A stretch of 54,594 bases of DNA from an uncultured Bacteroidia bacterium (GTDB lineage: Bacteria > Bacteroidota > Bacteroidia > Bacteroidales > F082): NCBI GenBank assembly GCA_902785755.1, contig CACZZO010000030.1:1-54594 (forward strand), given 5' to 3'. The notes under the pieces are model-generated. The model was not told where the DNA came from. It saw nothing but the letters and a program-made list of their open reading frames with translations, and did not search any database. The position numbers and the translations under genes were made by a program. Shown here one piece after another: positions 14,851-24,297 of this stretch (the first letter of the stretch is position 1; each line of letters opens with the position of its first letter).

Positions 14851-15234
14851 ATGAAAACAACCAAATTAATCCTGTGCATTGTGGCCCTGTCCACAATGTT
14901 TCTCGTTGGCTGCAAGAAAGACACCAGCAGCTCAATTTCCAACACCAATTGGTCACTCTTCGTCCCTGAAGATCCTGCTTATTTGTATTTGGCAGATGTC
15001 ACGTATACGCTTGATTTCGGGAAAAGCAATGTCACTTTCACCCGCAAACTCGACTACGGGGATGTGATTGACACCTATGTCATGACTGGCACCTACACCT
15101 ACAACAACGGCAGCGGTGTAGCCTTGATTCACGAAGAGGACGACACCACCGAATACCGCATAACATTCACTGTTACAGGCAATACGTTAGTTTGGCGTTT
15201 CAACCTGCGTGACATTACGCTCACGAAACAGTAA
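14851..15234 (+). CDS. Small lipoprotein, lipocalin-like beta protein
   Basis: A 127-residue protein with a lipoprotein signal peptide: MKTTK, a hydrophobic core, and lipobox FLVGC with the lipidated Cys at residue 21. The rest is rich in short beta strands (NTNWSLFV, YTLDFGKSNVTFTRKL, TYVMTGTYTY, YRITFTVTGNTLVWRF), which looks like the small lipocalin-like or META-like lipoproteins common in Bacteroidales. No function can be assigned. It stands alone between its own promoter and terminator. Confidence 0.8.
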   Translation: MKTTKLILCIVALSTMFLVGCKKDTSSSISNTNWSLFVPEDPAYLYLADVTYTLDFGKSNVTFTRKLDYGDVIDTYVMTGTYTYNNGSGVALIHEEDDTTEYRITFTVTGNTLVWRFNLRDITLTKQ

Positions 15235-15259
15235 CAAAAGATTAATTCAATCCTAAAAC

Positions 15260-15299
15260 ACGGGGTGTTGATTTTGTTTCAATGCCCCGTTATTTTTTT
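15260..15299 (+). terminator. Rho-independent terminator of the lipoprotein gene
   Basis: ACGGGG (15260-15265) pairs with CCCCGT (15285-15290), with partial pairing continuing inward, followed by TATTTTTTTA. Confidence 0.8.
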
Positions 15300-15332
15300 A
15301 CGCCCATTTGCACCTAATTGAAAGAAAGCGAT

Positions 15333-15340
15333 TATCTTTG
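15333..15340 (+). promoter_or_regulatory. -7 box for the C10 protease
   Basis: TATCTTTG, 33 bases before the ATG at 15374 and downstream of the alternative in-frame ATG at 15308, so 15374 is the chosen start. Confidence 0.7.
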
Positions 15341-15373
15341 CCCCCTCAGAATCAATTACAAAATATTTACAAT

Positions 15374-17737
15374 ATGAAAAAACCAATTTTAACCCTTTGC
15401 CTCATAGCTACCTGTTTCGGTGGCCTGATGGCTGGCCCTGTCGATCAACAGAAGGCCCAAAAATTAGGTGCCAAGTTCTTGAGCACCACAGCTTTAAATC
15501 AGAAAAACGCTGACATCCAACTGCAATTGGTCAGCACAGCCACCAACCGCAATGCCGTTGATTACTATGTCTTCAACGTCGCCAATAGCGAAGGCTTCGT
15601 CATCATCGCCGGCGATGACCGCGTGAAACCCATTTTGGCTTATTCCACCACAGGCCAATACGACCCGCAAAACATTTCCGAAGGCTTTGCGTTCACGTTG
15701 GATGGTTTCCGCGAGGAAATCCAGTACGTCCGCGAACACAACCTCAAGGCTACTTTAGACATCACCGCCGAATGGAAGTCGGTGAGCGAAACGGGCAGCC
15801 TCAACCGTGGCAAGCAAACCCGTGCCGTGGTAGGTCCGCTCTGCCAGACTCTTTGGAACCAAAACTTTCCGTGGAACAGCCAATGCCCCGAAGACACGAC
15901 GGGCAGCGGCGGCCATGTGTATGCCGGCTGCGTGGCTACGGCCATGGGCCAGGTGATGAAGTATTGGGAATGGCCAGCCACGGGTACAGGCTCCTACTCC
16001 TACAATCCAGCAGGCTATGCCCAGCAGAGCGCCAATTTCGGGCAGACCGAGTATCATTTTGAACTGATGCCCAATGTCTTGGATTCAACCAGCACCGAAG
16101 AGGAATATTTCGAGATTGCCCAGTTGCTTCACCACCTCGGCATATCGGTTGACATGCAATACAGCGGCAACGGCAGCGGTGCCTACTCTGAAATGGTGCC
16201 GAATGCGCTGCGCAACTACTTCCGTTACAACTGCGATGAGCATGAGACCAACTGGGGCGGAGGCTGGTGGGGTGGAGGCTACTCCAACGAGCAATGGGCG
16301 CAAATGCTGAAAGACGGCGGCTTGGATGAACAAATCCCGCTTTATTACAGTGGTTCCGACGACAGCGGCTCTGGTGGTCACGCCTTCGTGTGCGACGGTT
16401 ACGACGAGAACGACTATTTCCACTTCAACTGGGGATGGAGCGGTCGCGACGATGCCTGGTGCCCCATCGGTGCTCTCAACACCACCAAGTACGCCTTCAA
16501 CACCTTTAACGGATTCACGGGACACATCGTCCCTAACTCGGACGAATATGCCCAACGTCCCGATAGCGTAACAAACATGCAAGTCATTGAAAACAATAAC
16601 TTTAAAGGCGTTAAACTGCAATGGACTAACCCGACATTGACCGTCGAAGGAAGCGACCTTTCTTCCATTACATCAGTCACCATCCGCCGCAATTTTGAAG
16701 TCATTGCAGAATTGGCCGATGCCCAAGTGGGTGCCAACATGGAATTTGAGGACAATGACCTCGAACCTGGCCTTTACGAATATGCCATCTATGTCACTAA
16801 CGAGGCTGGCATCAGCCGAACCACTTACCGTTCGATTTTGGTCGGCGAGAAATGCGACGTCACCTTCGTACTCCATGATGACGGTGGCAACGGCTGGAAA
16901 GGCGCCGCCATCAGTGTGACCTCCGAAAGCGGCCAGCGCATCGCCATTATCGGCATGAGCGAAGGCGCGGAGCAAACCGTCACCCTGCCCTTGCTGAAAG
17001 GCAACCTCAACTTCATCTGGAACCACGGCTGGTTTCACACCAGCGAAGAATACGACACCGACTATGAGTGCTCGTTCACGATTTCGGATTTTGCAGGCAA
17101 CGAACTCTACGTCAGCAACGACCTCGAAGATGGCGTGTTCCTGACCTACAACAACAACTGCGAACAAGGCCCATTGACCTGCTATCCCGTGCAGAATCTT
17201 CAAGGCGAATACCAATGGCACGAGGATGACGAATTTGGTGCCTACATCTCATGGAATCGCCCCGAAATCACTGCCAACCTTCACCATTTCAGAGTGGTTC
17301 GCTCAATCGGTGCCTATAAGTCTGGAGATGAACTGATTGCCGAAATCCCTTACGATGGCAACAGCATTTATGATTATTTCGATAACGCCTACGACCTGTT
17401 CCTCGGCAATGTTTACTATTCCGTCAATTGTGTTTATATTCGCGGAGAAGAGCAGTGTGAATCGGAGTATTGGGATGTAATGATTGGCATTACCAATGTT
17501 GACGAAAACATTTCAAATGTCAGCCTCTACCCCAACCCGACCAACGGCCTGCTCAACATTGAAGGCCAAGGCTCGATGCACATCAGCATAAGCAACCTGC
17601 TCGGCCAAAAAGTCTTGGAATTGAACGCCGAAGGCAATAGCAGCATCGACCTGAGTGGCTACGGACAAGGCATCTATCTCGTCCGAATCGTGACGGAAAA
17701 TGGTGTCACGCTTCAGAAAGTGAACGTGAGGAAATAA
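15374..17737 (+). CDS. C10 family (streptopain-like) cysteine protease with type IX sorting domain
   Basis: A 787-residue secreted protease. A signal peptide (MKKPILTLCLIATCFGGLMAG) is followed by a SPI/propeptide-like domain (QQKAQKLGAKFL...VIIAGDDRVKPILAYSTTGQY) that should inhibit the zymogen, then the catalytic domain with C186 in AGCVATAMGQV and H336 in GGHAFVCDGYD, followed by HFNWGWSG. After the catalytic domain come Fn3-like and beta-rich modules, and a C-terminal sorting domain (VSLYPNPTNGLLNI...GQGIYLVRIV). Relatives include streptopain and the Prevotella interpain. It should be exported through Sec then type IX secretion and degrade host or environmental protein. It has its own promoter and terminator. 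Confidence 0.93.
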   Translation: MKKPILTLCLIATCFGGLMAGPVDQQKAQKLGAKFLSTTALNQKNADIQLQLVSTATNRNAVDYYVFNVANSEGFVIIAGDDRVKPILAYSTTGQYDPQNISEGFAFTLDGFREEIQYVREHNLKATLDITAEWKSVSETGSLNRGKQTRAVVGPLCQTLWNQNFPWNSQCPEDTTGSGGHVYAGCVATAMGQVMKYWEWPATGTGSYSYNPAGYAQQSANFGQTEYHFELMPNVLDSTSTEEEYFEIAQLLHHLGISVDMQYSGNGSGAYSEMVPNALRNYFRYNCDEHETNWGGGWWGGGYSNEQWAQMLKDGGLDEQIPLYYSGSDDSGSGGHAFVCDGYDENDYFHFNWGWSGRDDAWCPIGALNTTKYAFNTFNGFTGHIVPNSDEYAQRPDSVTNMQVIENNNFKGVKLQWTNPTLTVEGSDLSSITSVTIRRNFEVIAELADAQVGANMEFEDNDLEPGLYEYAIYVTNEAGISRTTYRSILVGEKCDVTFVLHDDGGNGWKGAAISVTSESGQRIAIIGMSEGAEQTVTLPLLKGNLNFIWNHGWFHTSEEYDTDYECSFTISDFAGNELYVSNDLEDGVFLTYNNNCEQGPLTCYPVQNLQGEYQWHEDDEFGAYISWNRPEITANLHHFRVVRSIGAYKSGDELIAEIPYDGNSIYDYFDNAYDLFLGNVYYSVNCVYIRGEEQCESEYWDVMIGITNVDENISNVSLYPNPTNGLLNIEGQGSMHISISNLLGQKVLELNAEGNSSIDLSGYGQGIYLVRIVTENGVTLQKVNVRK

Positions 17738-17760
17738 GAAATTGCATAGTAAAGTCTGAA

Positions 17761-17799
17761 AAAGAGGACGTGCCGCTTCGACACACCCTCTTTTTTTTC
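17761..17799 (+). terminator. Rho-independent terminator of the C10 protease
   Basis: AAAGAGGACGTG pairs imperfectly with CACACCCTCTTT around CCGCTTCGA, followed by an eight-base T run. Confidence 0.85.
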
Positions 17800-17830
17800 G
17801 CCCTATCGCGCTTTATTGAATTAAAGATAG

Positions 17831-17838
17831 TATTTTTG
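17831..17838 (+). promoter_or_regulatory. -7 box of the acylation operon
   Basis: TATTTTTG, 26 bases before the ATG at 17865. Probably drives the three plus-strand genes 17865-22473. Confidence 0.7.
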
Positions 17839-17864
17839 CCTCGCGAAATCGACAACATTAACTG

Positions 17865-19280
17865 ATGACATCCCGCACACAAACCATATTGTTCGCGCTA
17901 ACAGCGGTGCTTTTGTTCGCCTCGATGCTGCAAAACATATTCAACTTGCCGATATTCAAGCCATTGAAAGGTGTGGTAGTGGAGGAAGCCAAGCCGGAAT
18001 TTACCTTTCGGAACTGTTGCGACGGTAGCTTCCAGCAGCAGGTGGAGCCATATTTGAAACAGCATCTCGGCTGCCGCGAGCCACTGATTCGCCTCTATAA
18101 CCAGTATCTTTGGGATTGCTATGGCAAAACGCCCGTCACCGAGGGACAGGTCACTTTTGGCAAGGACGGCTGGATGTATGAGCCGTGGGTAGTGGCCGAC
18201 CACTACCAACGGCAGTTCCGCTACTATGCCTCCGACTCCACCCAAATGGCAACCATGCTCTCCGAAGAGGCGCAAAGGGTGCTTCAATTGCAGGAAATCC
18301 TCGATTCATACGGCATCAAATTGTTCGTGTGCTTGGTGCCGGCAAAAGACTTGATTTGTCCCGAATATCTTCCTGAAAACCAAGACACAAGGCTTGACAA
18401 TGAGCCAAAAATCTCGGCGCGGTTCTTCAACGAGGAGGAATACACCCGCATTGGCGTGAACCACCTCAACTTGGAGCAATGGTTCCTGCAAATCAAGGAC
18501 ACGGCGGACTTCATGCTGTTTCCGAAGACGGGCACGCATTGGTCGCGATACGCCGCCCTGCAAGGTGCCGACACGCTCATCCGATACATGGAGCATTTGG
18601 GGGGTATCAACATGCACAACCTCGTCATCGGGCCGAGGTATCTCCACCGCGCCATCGACCCCGACGACGACCTTGAGAGCCTGCTCAACCTAATGAGGCC
18701 GCTACCCAGACCAAAGTATTGGTATGCCGATGTGAAGGCCGACGACGACACCACCGCCGTCAAGCCGAAAATCATCGTCATCGGCGACTCGTTCTGGTGG
18801 ACCATCGCAGCGCAACTTCCCTTTGGCGAATTCTTTTCCGAATCGCCTTATTGGTATTACAACAGCACCGTTTATTACGACCCACGCTACAACTCCGTCG
18901 ATGAATTCGACTTGGCCGAAGAGCTGCTCACCGCCGACTTTGTCGTGCTATTCTATTGTGCCACACAACAATACCGCATGAACGACGGCTTCACCCAAAA
19001 AGCGATTGAGGCCTTGGGGCAAATGCCAGAGGGCGTGGATCTGGATTCAACTGCCTACATCGAGCGCGAAATCCAAAAGACCATTGCCCGACTGTTGGCC
19101 GACCACAACTCAATGGACATGATACGCGAAAAAGCAGAAACCAACGGCTTTTCCATCGAGGAACAGCTCCGCGCCGATGCCGAATGGATCATCAATTACC
19201 AAATCCTGCAAGGCTCCTTCAACTGGCCTATTAGAAAAAAAGAAACAAACATAAAATCAGAAGACTATGGTATTCAGTAG
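17865..19280 (+). CDS. AlgJ/AlgX-like (DHHW family) protein, paralogue 1
   Basis: A 471-residue protein with one N-terminal membrane anchor (about residues 7-27) and a periplasmic SGNH-hydrolase-like domain, the family that works with MBOAT enzymes to O-acylate extracellular glycans. The opening (EPYLKQHLGCREPLIRLYNQYLW) is shared with the paralogues at 20737 and 24298. The Ser block is intact (G307-D308-S309-F), but the Asp of the D-x-H-W motif is Gly (G223-T-H225-W). The C-terminus carries a shared signature (KAETNGFSIEEQLRADAEW). The gene overlaps the MBOAT gene by 14 bases, so the two are probably made together. The donor is presumed acetyl. Confidence 0.87.
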   Translation: MTSRTQTILFALTAVLLFASMLQNIFNLPIFKPLKGVVVEEAKPEFTFRNCCDGSFQQQVEPYLKQHLGCREPLIRLYNQYLWDCYGKTPVTEGQVTFGKDGWMYEPWVVADHYQRQFRYYASDSTQMATMLSEEAQRVLQLQEILDSYGIKLFVCLVPAKDLICPEYLPENQDTRLDNEPKISARFFNEEEYTRIGVNHLNLEQWFLQIKDTADFMLFPKTGTHWSRYAALQGADTLIRYMEHLGGINMHNLVIGPRYLHRAIDPDDDLESLLNLMRPLPRPKYWYADVKADDDTTAVKPKIIVIGDSFWWTIAAQLPFGEFFSESPYWYYNSTVYYDPRYNSVDEFDLAEELLTADFVVLFYCATQQYRMNDGFTQKAIEALGQMPEGVDLDSTAYIEREIQKTIARLLADHNSMDMIREKAETNGFSIEEQLRADAEWIINYQILQGSFNWPIRKKETNIKSEDYGIQ

Positions 19281-20733
19281 CAATGTTTTCCTTTTATATT
19301 TCATGCCGATTTTCTTCCTCGTCTACTTCCTGACACCGAAGAAAGTCCGCAACTACGTCCTCCTGCTCGCCTCGTTGGTGTTCTACGCCTACGGTGCGCC
19401 AGATTTCATCATCCAACTCGTGGCCTCAACAGTGGCCAACTTCTTCTTGGTCAAGTGGATGTGCAAGACAGAGAAACGAGGGCTGAAGAAACTGCTCTGC
19501 GGCCTCTCCATCATCATCCCGATTGGGCTGCTGCTGTTCTACAAATACGGCAACTTCACGATGGAGAACCTGAATCTGATTTTGGGTCTGACAGGTCACG
19601 CGCCGCTCACTTGGAGGCGCATTTTGCTGCCCATCGGCATCTCGTTCTTCTCGTTCCAAAGCGTCACCTACACCTTGGACACCTATCGCGGCGTGAACAA
19701 ACCGATGGAGAAACTCACTGATTTTGTGTTGTATATCACGATGTTCCCGCAACTGATTGCCGGTCCCATCATCCGCTACTGCGACGTGGCCGACCAAATC
19801 CGCAGCCGCGAGTCGACGATGGCCGACCGTTTGCAAGGGTTCTACCGCTTCGTCATCGGTCTGTGCAAGAAAATCCTCATCGCCGACGTGATTGGCGCAC
19901 AGGTGGATGCCATTCTCGGTCCGGCCAACTTCAGCCTTTTGGACGCTGGCCAAATCACCGACATCTTCACCCGCGTGGCGGCCTTGGACAGCACCACAGC
20001 TTGGATTGTCTCGTTGGCCTACACCTTCCAAATCTATTTCGACTTCGCCGGCTACAGCGACATGGCCATCGGCCTCGGGCGCATGATGGGCTTCAAATTC
20101 CCCGAAAACTTCGACAACCCCTATACTTCAGGCTCCATCACCGAGTTTTGGCGGCGTTGGCACATGACCCTGGGCGCGTTCATCATGAACTACCTCTACA
20201 TCCCGCTCGGCGGCAACCGCAAGGGCAAAGGCCGCATGTATTTCAACCTGTGGGTCTGCTTCCTGCTGTCGGGATTGTGGCACGGCGCTTCGTGGAACTT
20301 CCTCGTTTGGGGCGCGTTGCACGGCCTTTTCATTTGCCTCGACAAACTTTTCCTCGGCAAGGTGATGAAGAAAATCGGGCGGGTGCCGAGCGTCGTCCTC
20401 ACTTTCCTTTTGGTAAACCTAATCTGGGTGTTTTTCCGCATCGAGGATTTCAGCTTGGCTTGGCTGCTCATCAAGCGGATGTTCGCCTTCGAGTTCACGC
20501 TGCTGCCGTTCAGTGCTAACGCGCAACTTTACACCACGATGATTGTGGCAGCCCTCTTCTCCTTCCTCACATTGACCAAGTTCGGCCAAAAGGTGCAGGA
20601 GAAGGTCTACTTCACAGAATACACTGACATCCAACACATTGCCGTGTGGATTGTGGCCGCTTTCGCTTTCGTTTTCTGCGTGGCCGCCTTGAATGCCACC
20701 GATTTCAGCCCGTTCATCTATTTCAGATTCTGA
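19267..20733 (+). CDS. MBOAT family O-acyltransferase (AlgI-like)
   Basis: A 488-residue polytopic membrane protein. It opens FSSNVFLLYFMPIFFLVYFLTP as AlgI-type proteins do and has about ten membrane segments. The conserved motifs LPIGISFFSFQSVTYTLD and FWRRWHMTLGAFI are present, as is the catalytic His H339 in SGLWHGASWNFLVWG. AlgI-like enzymes pass an acyl group, usually acetyl, across the membrane to a periplasmic partner; the AlgJ/AlgX-like genes on either side (14-base overlap upstream, 3-base gap downstream) are those partners. The glycan target is unknown; an exopolysaccharide or O-antigen is likely. Confidence 0.93.
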   Translation: MVFSSNVFLLYFMPIFFLVYFLTPKKVRNYVLLLASLVFYAYGAPDFIIQLVASTVANFFLVKWMCKTEKRGLKKLLCGLSIIIPIGLLLFYKYGNFTMENLNLILGLTGHAPLTWRRILLPIGISFFSFQSVTYTLDTYRGVNKPMEKLTDFVLYITMFPQLIAGPIIRYCDVADQIRSRESTMADRLQGFYRFVIGLCKKILIADVIGAQVDAILGPANFSLLDAGQITDIFTRVAALDSTTAWIVSLAYTFQIYFDFAGYSDMAIGLGRMMGFKFPENFDNPYTSGSITEFWRRWHMTLGAFIMNYLYIPLGGNRKGKGRMYFNLWVCFLLSGLWHGASWNFLVWGALHGLFICLDKLFLGKVMKKIGRVPSVVLTFLLVNLIWVFFRIEDFSLAWLLIKRMFAFEFTLLPFSANAQLYTTMIVAALFSFLTLTKFGQKVQEKVYFTEYTDIQHIAVWIVAAFAFVFCVAALNATDFSPFIYFRF

Positions 20734-20736
20734 GCC

Positions 20737-22473
20737 ATGAAAAAGAACAGTTTCATCAAGATTCTTCTTTTTGTGCTGACGATGGCGTTGCTGTTCGTTT
20801 TCGCCATCCAGCAAAGGGCCAAGATATGGACTTTCAAGCCGTTGGACGGTGTTTTTGAACCCACGCCACAGCCTGAACTGACCTTTGAAACCTATCGCAC
20901 GGCAAAGTTCCAGTCGCAAGTGGAGCCTTACCTCAAGGAGAACATGGGTTTTCGCGAACCGCTGATTCGTTTCTACAACCAGTTTTTGTACGACTTTTTC
21001 AAGACAAGCAACAACAAGGACATCATTGTCGGGAAGGACAACTGGCTCTATTTCATCCAGCATGTGAACGAATACTACGGAACGGAGGTGTACCGCTGGT
21101 ACGACTCGAATGAGGAAGCCCGCCAAACCTACGACCGCAAGGCACGACTGATGTGGAAACTGCACTGCGTATTGAAAGAATACAATGTTGATTTTCTTGC
21201 GTTTATGGCTCCACAAAAAGGCTTTGTCTACCCCGAACACTTGCCCAAGCGCAAAATAGACACCACAACCCTCAGCGCGAGGGAATACTATTCCGCGAAG
21301 TTCGACGCATACGGTTTCCCCTATATCGAGATGACCAAATGGTTCATCGACCTGAAGAACGCCGACACACTTCCCTATACCTTGTTTCCGCAAACGGGCG
21401 CGCACTGGGACTTTTCGGCGGCTCTGGCCACCGACTCGCTGCTCCGTTTCATGGGCGACCTGAAAGGCATCCGCCTGCCACGACTGGAATACGGGCCTTT
21501 CAACGAAAGCACATTGCAAAAGACCTTGGATGGCGACTATGACATTGAGATTCTCGCCAACTTGATGCGCCCGATCCAACACCAAGACGACAGGCTCTTT
21601 GATGCCCAAGTGACCGCCGTTTGCGATTCGGCAACCACCAAGCCAACCGTGCTTTTCGTTGGCACCTCCTTCCTAATGCGCATGTATTATTTCGTACCTT
21701 TCGATGCCGTGTTCTCCAATTCCGAGTATTGGTACTACAACTCGACGTCCTATTACGATTACAAAGACATGAACTACGCCAGCATGGGCAGGGTGGCCGA
21801 TTATGACCTGCTTGAAAAATTGCTGGAAACCGATTATATTGTGTGGTTTGCCGAGGGCGACCAATGGTGCAAGGCGAGTTTCGGATTCGTGGAGTCGGCG
21901 CTGGTGAAAATGTGCATCGACGACAAGCGAGAGGCCGAGGTGCGCCAGCACCTGATAGATAGTTTGGCCAAGGATGAGGCCACTTTGGAGAAATACAAGG
22001 ATGTCAAGGACTTGACCCCAAAACTTTGGACGAAAGCCAGCAACCTGATCAGGAGTAACCCAGAGAAGTATTTCCCCGAACTGGCTGGCGACAGCATCCC
22101 CACGTCAAGGAACTCTCGCATTCCTGAAGTCTTGGCCATCCGCGACATCAAGAAGGATTCGGCTTGGATGTTCAACATGCGGTGCCAAACGGTCATACGA
22201 AACACCTCATTGGAAAACATCCTGAAAATGGAGGCACAAAACGTGCTGAACGGCAGGCCATTGCTGCGCGACGAACCCGAAGCATCGTCGCGAGCCAACT
22301 ATGTGGAAAGCCTTGTGAGAGACATGGTTGAACTCATCCGCACCGTCCCTGACATGATGGAACAAATCAGAATAAAAGCCGAAACCAACGGCATGACCTT
22401 CGAGGAACAATTGCACGCCGATGCCGCTTGGATTATCAACAACAAGATTGAGCAAGGCGAAATCGTGTTCTGA
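20737..22473 (+). CDS. AlgJ/AlgX-like (DHHW family) protein, paralogue 2, with degenerate active site
   Basis: A 578-residue membrane-anchored periplasmic protein (anchor about residues 7-25), the longest of the three paralogues, with about 100 extra residues before the C-terminal signature (KAETNGMTFEEQLHADAAW). It matches the others over EPYLKENMGFREPLIRFYNQFLY and KDNWLYF. The catalytic blocks deviate: D-x-H-W is G221-A-H223-W, and GDSF is G309-T-S311-F, so both Asp positions are changed while His and Ser remain. It may bind glycan or act as an assembly partner rather than an esterase; this is inference. Its stop codon abuts the stop of the convergent CotH-like gene. Confidence 0.86.
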   Translation: MKKNSFIKILLFVLTMALLFVFAIQQRAKIWTFKPLDGVFEPTPQPELTFETYRTAKFQSQVEPYLKENMGFREPLIRFYNQFLYDFFKTSNNKDIIVGKDNWLYFIQHVNEYYGTEVYRWYDSNEEARQTYDRKARLMWKLHCVLKEYNVDFLAFMAPQKGFVYPEHLPKRKIDTTTLSAREYYSAKFDAYGFPYIEMTKWFIDLKNADTLPYTLFPQTGAHWDFSAALATDSLLRFMGDLKGIRLPRLEYGPFNESTLQKTLDGDYDIEILANLMRPIQHQDDRLFDAQVTAVCDSATTKPTVLFVGTSFLMRMYYFVPFDAVFSNSEYWYYNSTSYYDYKDMNYASMGRVADYDLLEKLLETDYIVWFAEGDQWCKASFGFVESALVKMCIDDKREAEVRQHLIDSLAKDEATLEKYKDVKDLTPKLWTKASNLIRSNPEKYFPELAGDSIPTSRNSRIPEVLAIRDIKKDSAWMFNMRCQTVIRNTSLENILKMEAQNVLNGRPLLRDEPEASSRANYVESLVRDMVELIRTVPDMMEQIRIKAETNGMTFEEQLHADAAWIINNKIEQGEIVF

Positions 22474-24273
22474 TCAATACCTGACAATGCGTTGGGTGGA
22501 GCCGTTCACTTTCATAACATAAACTCCAGGAGCCAGAATCGGTTGGATGGTGGTTTCAAAGAATTCTTCCCTCACCATATAGGTTTGTGAAAACACCCTG
22601 CGACCCAACAAATCGTAGATGTCAATATCAATTTGCCCCGAACCATACGGCTTGAGACGCAAATGCAACTCACCCGTTGAAGGATTGGGATAGCATTGCA
22701 GAACGACCTCTTCTTGTTTTGGAAGTGACGATAGATTGTGTAGCTCCGTAGAATAATATTGGTGACGTATGCGAAGAAACTCGTCGGCTTTGTCCATATC
22801 CGCAAGCCATCTGTCTCGACTTATTGGGAAACCGAAGCGATACGACTGTGCATCTATCTCTCCCTCAACAGTTTGACCATATTGCTCCAACACTGGTTTC
22901 ATAAAATCATAACCGAGAAATGTTTCGCTAAGTTGGTAATATCTATCGCAAAAAGCATCAAGAAACGACTGGTTTTCCATAAAACGCTGGAATACCAAAC
23001 TGCTTAGGTCTTGGTTGAGGGAATATTCAATCGCTTGATATTCAGGCCGTGTGAAGCAGCCGTCTCCGTCATAGAAAATCCATCGGAAAGGTGTTCCCGT
23101 TTCGGCTTGCCAAAACATCACATTGTTGGCAGGCCAGTCGAGGTTGGCCGAAAAGGTCTCGAAAAGCATGTAGTCGATAAAATTGTGTACATCGATGTGG
23201 GAATAGGCGAAGGCCGAATCTTCGGGCTGGGTAAGGTCGGCGGTCATCATCCAATTGAGGATTTCTCTCCATTCCGAAGGGTCGCCATAATGGGGAACGC
23301 CCCAATATTTAATCATGTTCACTTTCTCAAGGTCAACATTGAAATGGTCTTCCAAATAGCGCTCGTCATTCGATTCCTCAAGAGTGTAAATGCCCCAATA
23401 TTCGCCGTTGATGAAGACCACCGTTTGGCGCACAGCCATCACCTCAATGTCAAGTTGGTCAGCAATACGGTTCGACAAGTATTCCTGACCTCCAGTTTGT
23501 AGCCAGTTGCTGCAACGGAAAGGATGCAGCTTGAGGTGCTTGAACTTTTCGACGGACGTGGTTTCGAAAAAGCGGTGCGAGAAGCGTTTTTTGCCGTATT
23601 CCTCACGGGCATAAAGTTTCATGCCTTTTTGCTGGAACCATCGTGAGGCACCACCGTGGGTTCTCATTCCGCACTCTTGGTTGATACCTTGGTTGTCAGG
23701 TTCGTAGAACTCCAAATTGATCAATCGTTCCCATTCCCGGCCTCTCATGGTGTAATTGCCAGTAGCGGTGGAATCGGTATAGTCATAATGGACACCAGGA
23801 ACAAAAATGCCTGTCTCATAATCGAATAAGGCTAACGAGTCGGCTGCAATGGAAAGCACTGGCAGGCCGTGCAAATCGCAACCCAAAGCACGAATGAAAT
23901 AACTTTGTGTGGTTACAGGACCGATGCAACTGTCGTTTTCGTCGAACACGGCGGCACGGATGACGATGCAATGTTGGATGCTGTCGGGAAGGTAGAAAAC
24001 TGAAGGGATGGTGTTATTAATGGTGTAAATATTTGATTCAGAATACATTTCTTCGTCCAAGACCAAAGGCTCAACGTATTGCCGCGATTGCGACGTGGGT
24101 CGGTTGCCATTGGTTGTGTAGCGGATATGGCCTTGCGGGTAAGTGCTGAACATCTCCAGTTCAAAGGTTTCCTCATAAAAGCCGCCATTGGCCGAAAAGA
24201 GGACCTTCCAGTCTTGGGCCGCTGCCGAAAGCGAGGCGAAGCATAACAATATGGCGAACAGGAGTCTTTTCAT
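22474..24273 (-). CDS. CotH-like secreted protein with type IX sorting domain
   Basis: A 599-residue product. A signal peptide (MKRLLFAILLCFASLSAAAQ) is followed by a chitobiase-like beta segment (HIRYTTNGNRPT), then a CotH-type kinase-fold domain (MRTHGGASRWFQQKGMKLYA, VFINGEYWGIYTLEE, RWIFYDGDGCF), and a C-terminal sorting domain (LQCYPNPSTGELHLRL...LAPGVYVMKV). CotH proteins include spore-coat protein kinases; in Bacteroidota the secreted versions are uncharacterised. The in-frame ATG at 24294 is rejected because the -7 box (24282-24289) lies downstream of it. It follows paralogue 3 of the AlgJ-like set on the same strand and sits next to the acylation operon. Confidence 0.85.
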   Translation of the reverse strand: MKRLLFAILLCFASLSAAAQDWKVLFSANGGFYEETFELEMFSTYPQGHIRYTTNGNRPTSQSRQYVEPLVLDEEMYSESNIYTINNTIPSVFYLPDSIQHCIVIRAAVFDENDSCIGPVTTQSYFIRALGCDLHGLPVLSIAADSLALFDYETGIFVPGVHYDYTDSTATGNYTMRGREWERLINLEFYEPDNQGINQECGMRTHGGASRWFQQKGMKLYAREEYGKKRFSHRFFETTSVEKFKHLKLHPFRCSNWLQTGGQEYLSNRIADQLDIEVMAVRQTVVFINGEYWGIYTLEESNDERYLEDHFNVDLEKVNMIKYWGVPHYGDPSEWREILNWMMTADLTQPEDSAFAYSHIDVHNFIDYMLFETFSANLDWPANNVMFWQAETGTPFRWIFYDGDGCFTRPEYQAIEYSLNQDLSSLVFQRFMENQSFLDAFCDRYYQLSETFLGYDFMKPVLEQYGQTVEGEIDAQSYRFGFPISRDRWLADMDKADEFLRIRHQYYSTELHNLSSLPKQEEVVLQCYPNPSTGELHLRLKPYGSGQIDIDIYDLLGRRVFSQTYMVREEFFETTIQPILAPGVYVMKVNGSTQRIVRY

Positions 24274-24281
24274 ATTCCGCC

Positions 24282-24289
24282 GCAAAAAT
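24282..24289 (-). promoter_or_regulatory. -7 box for the CotH-like gene
   Basis: TATTTTTG on the minus strand, 8 bases before the ATG at 24273; implies a very short leader and decides the start. Confidence 0.65.
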
Positions 24290-24297
24290 AGCAAAAA

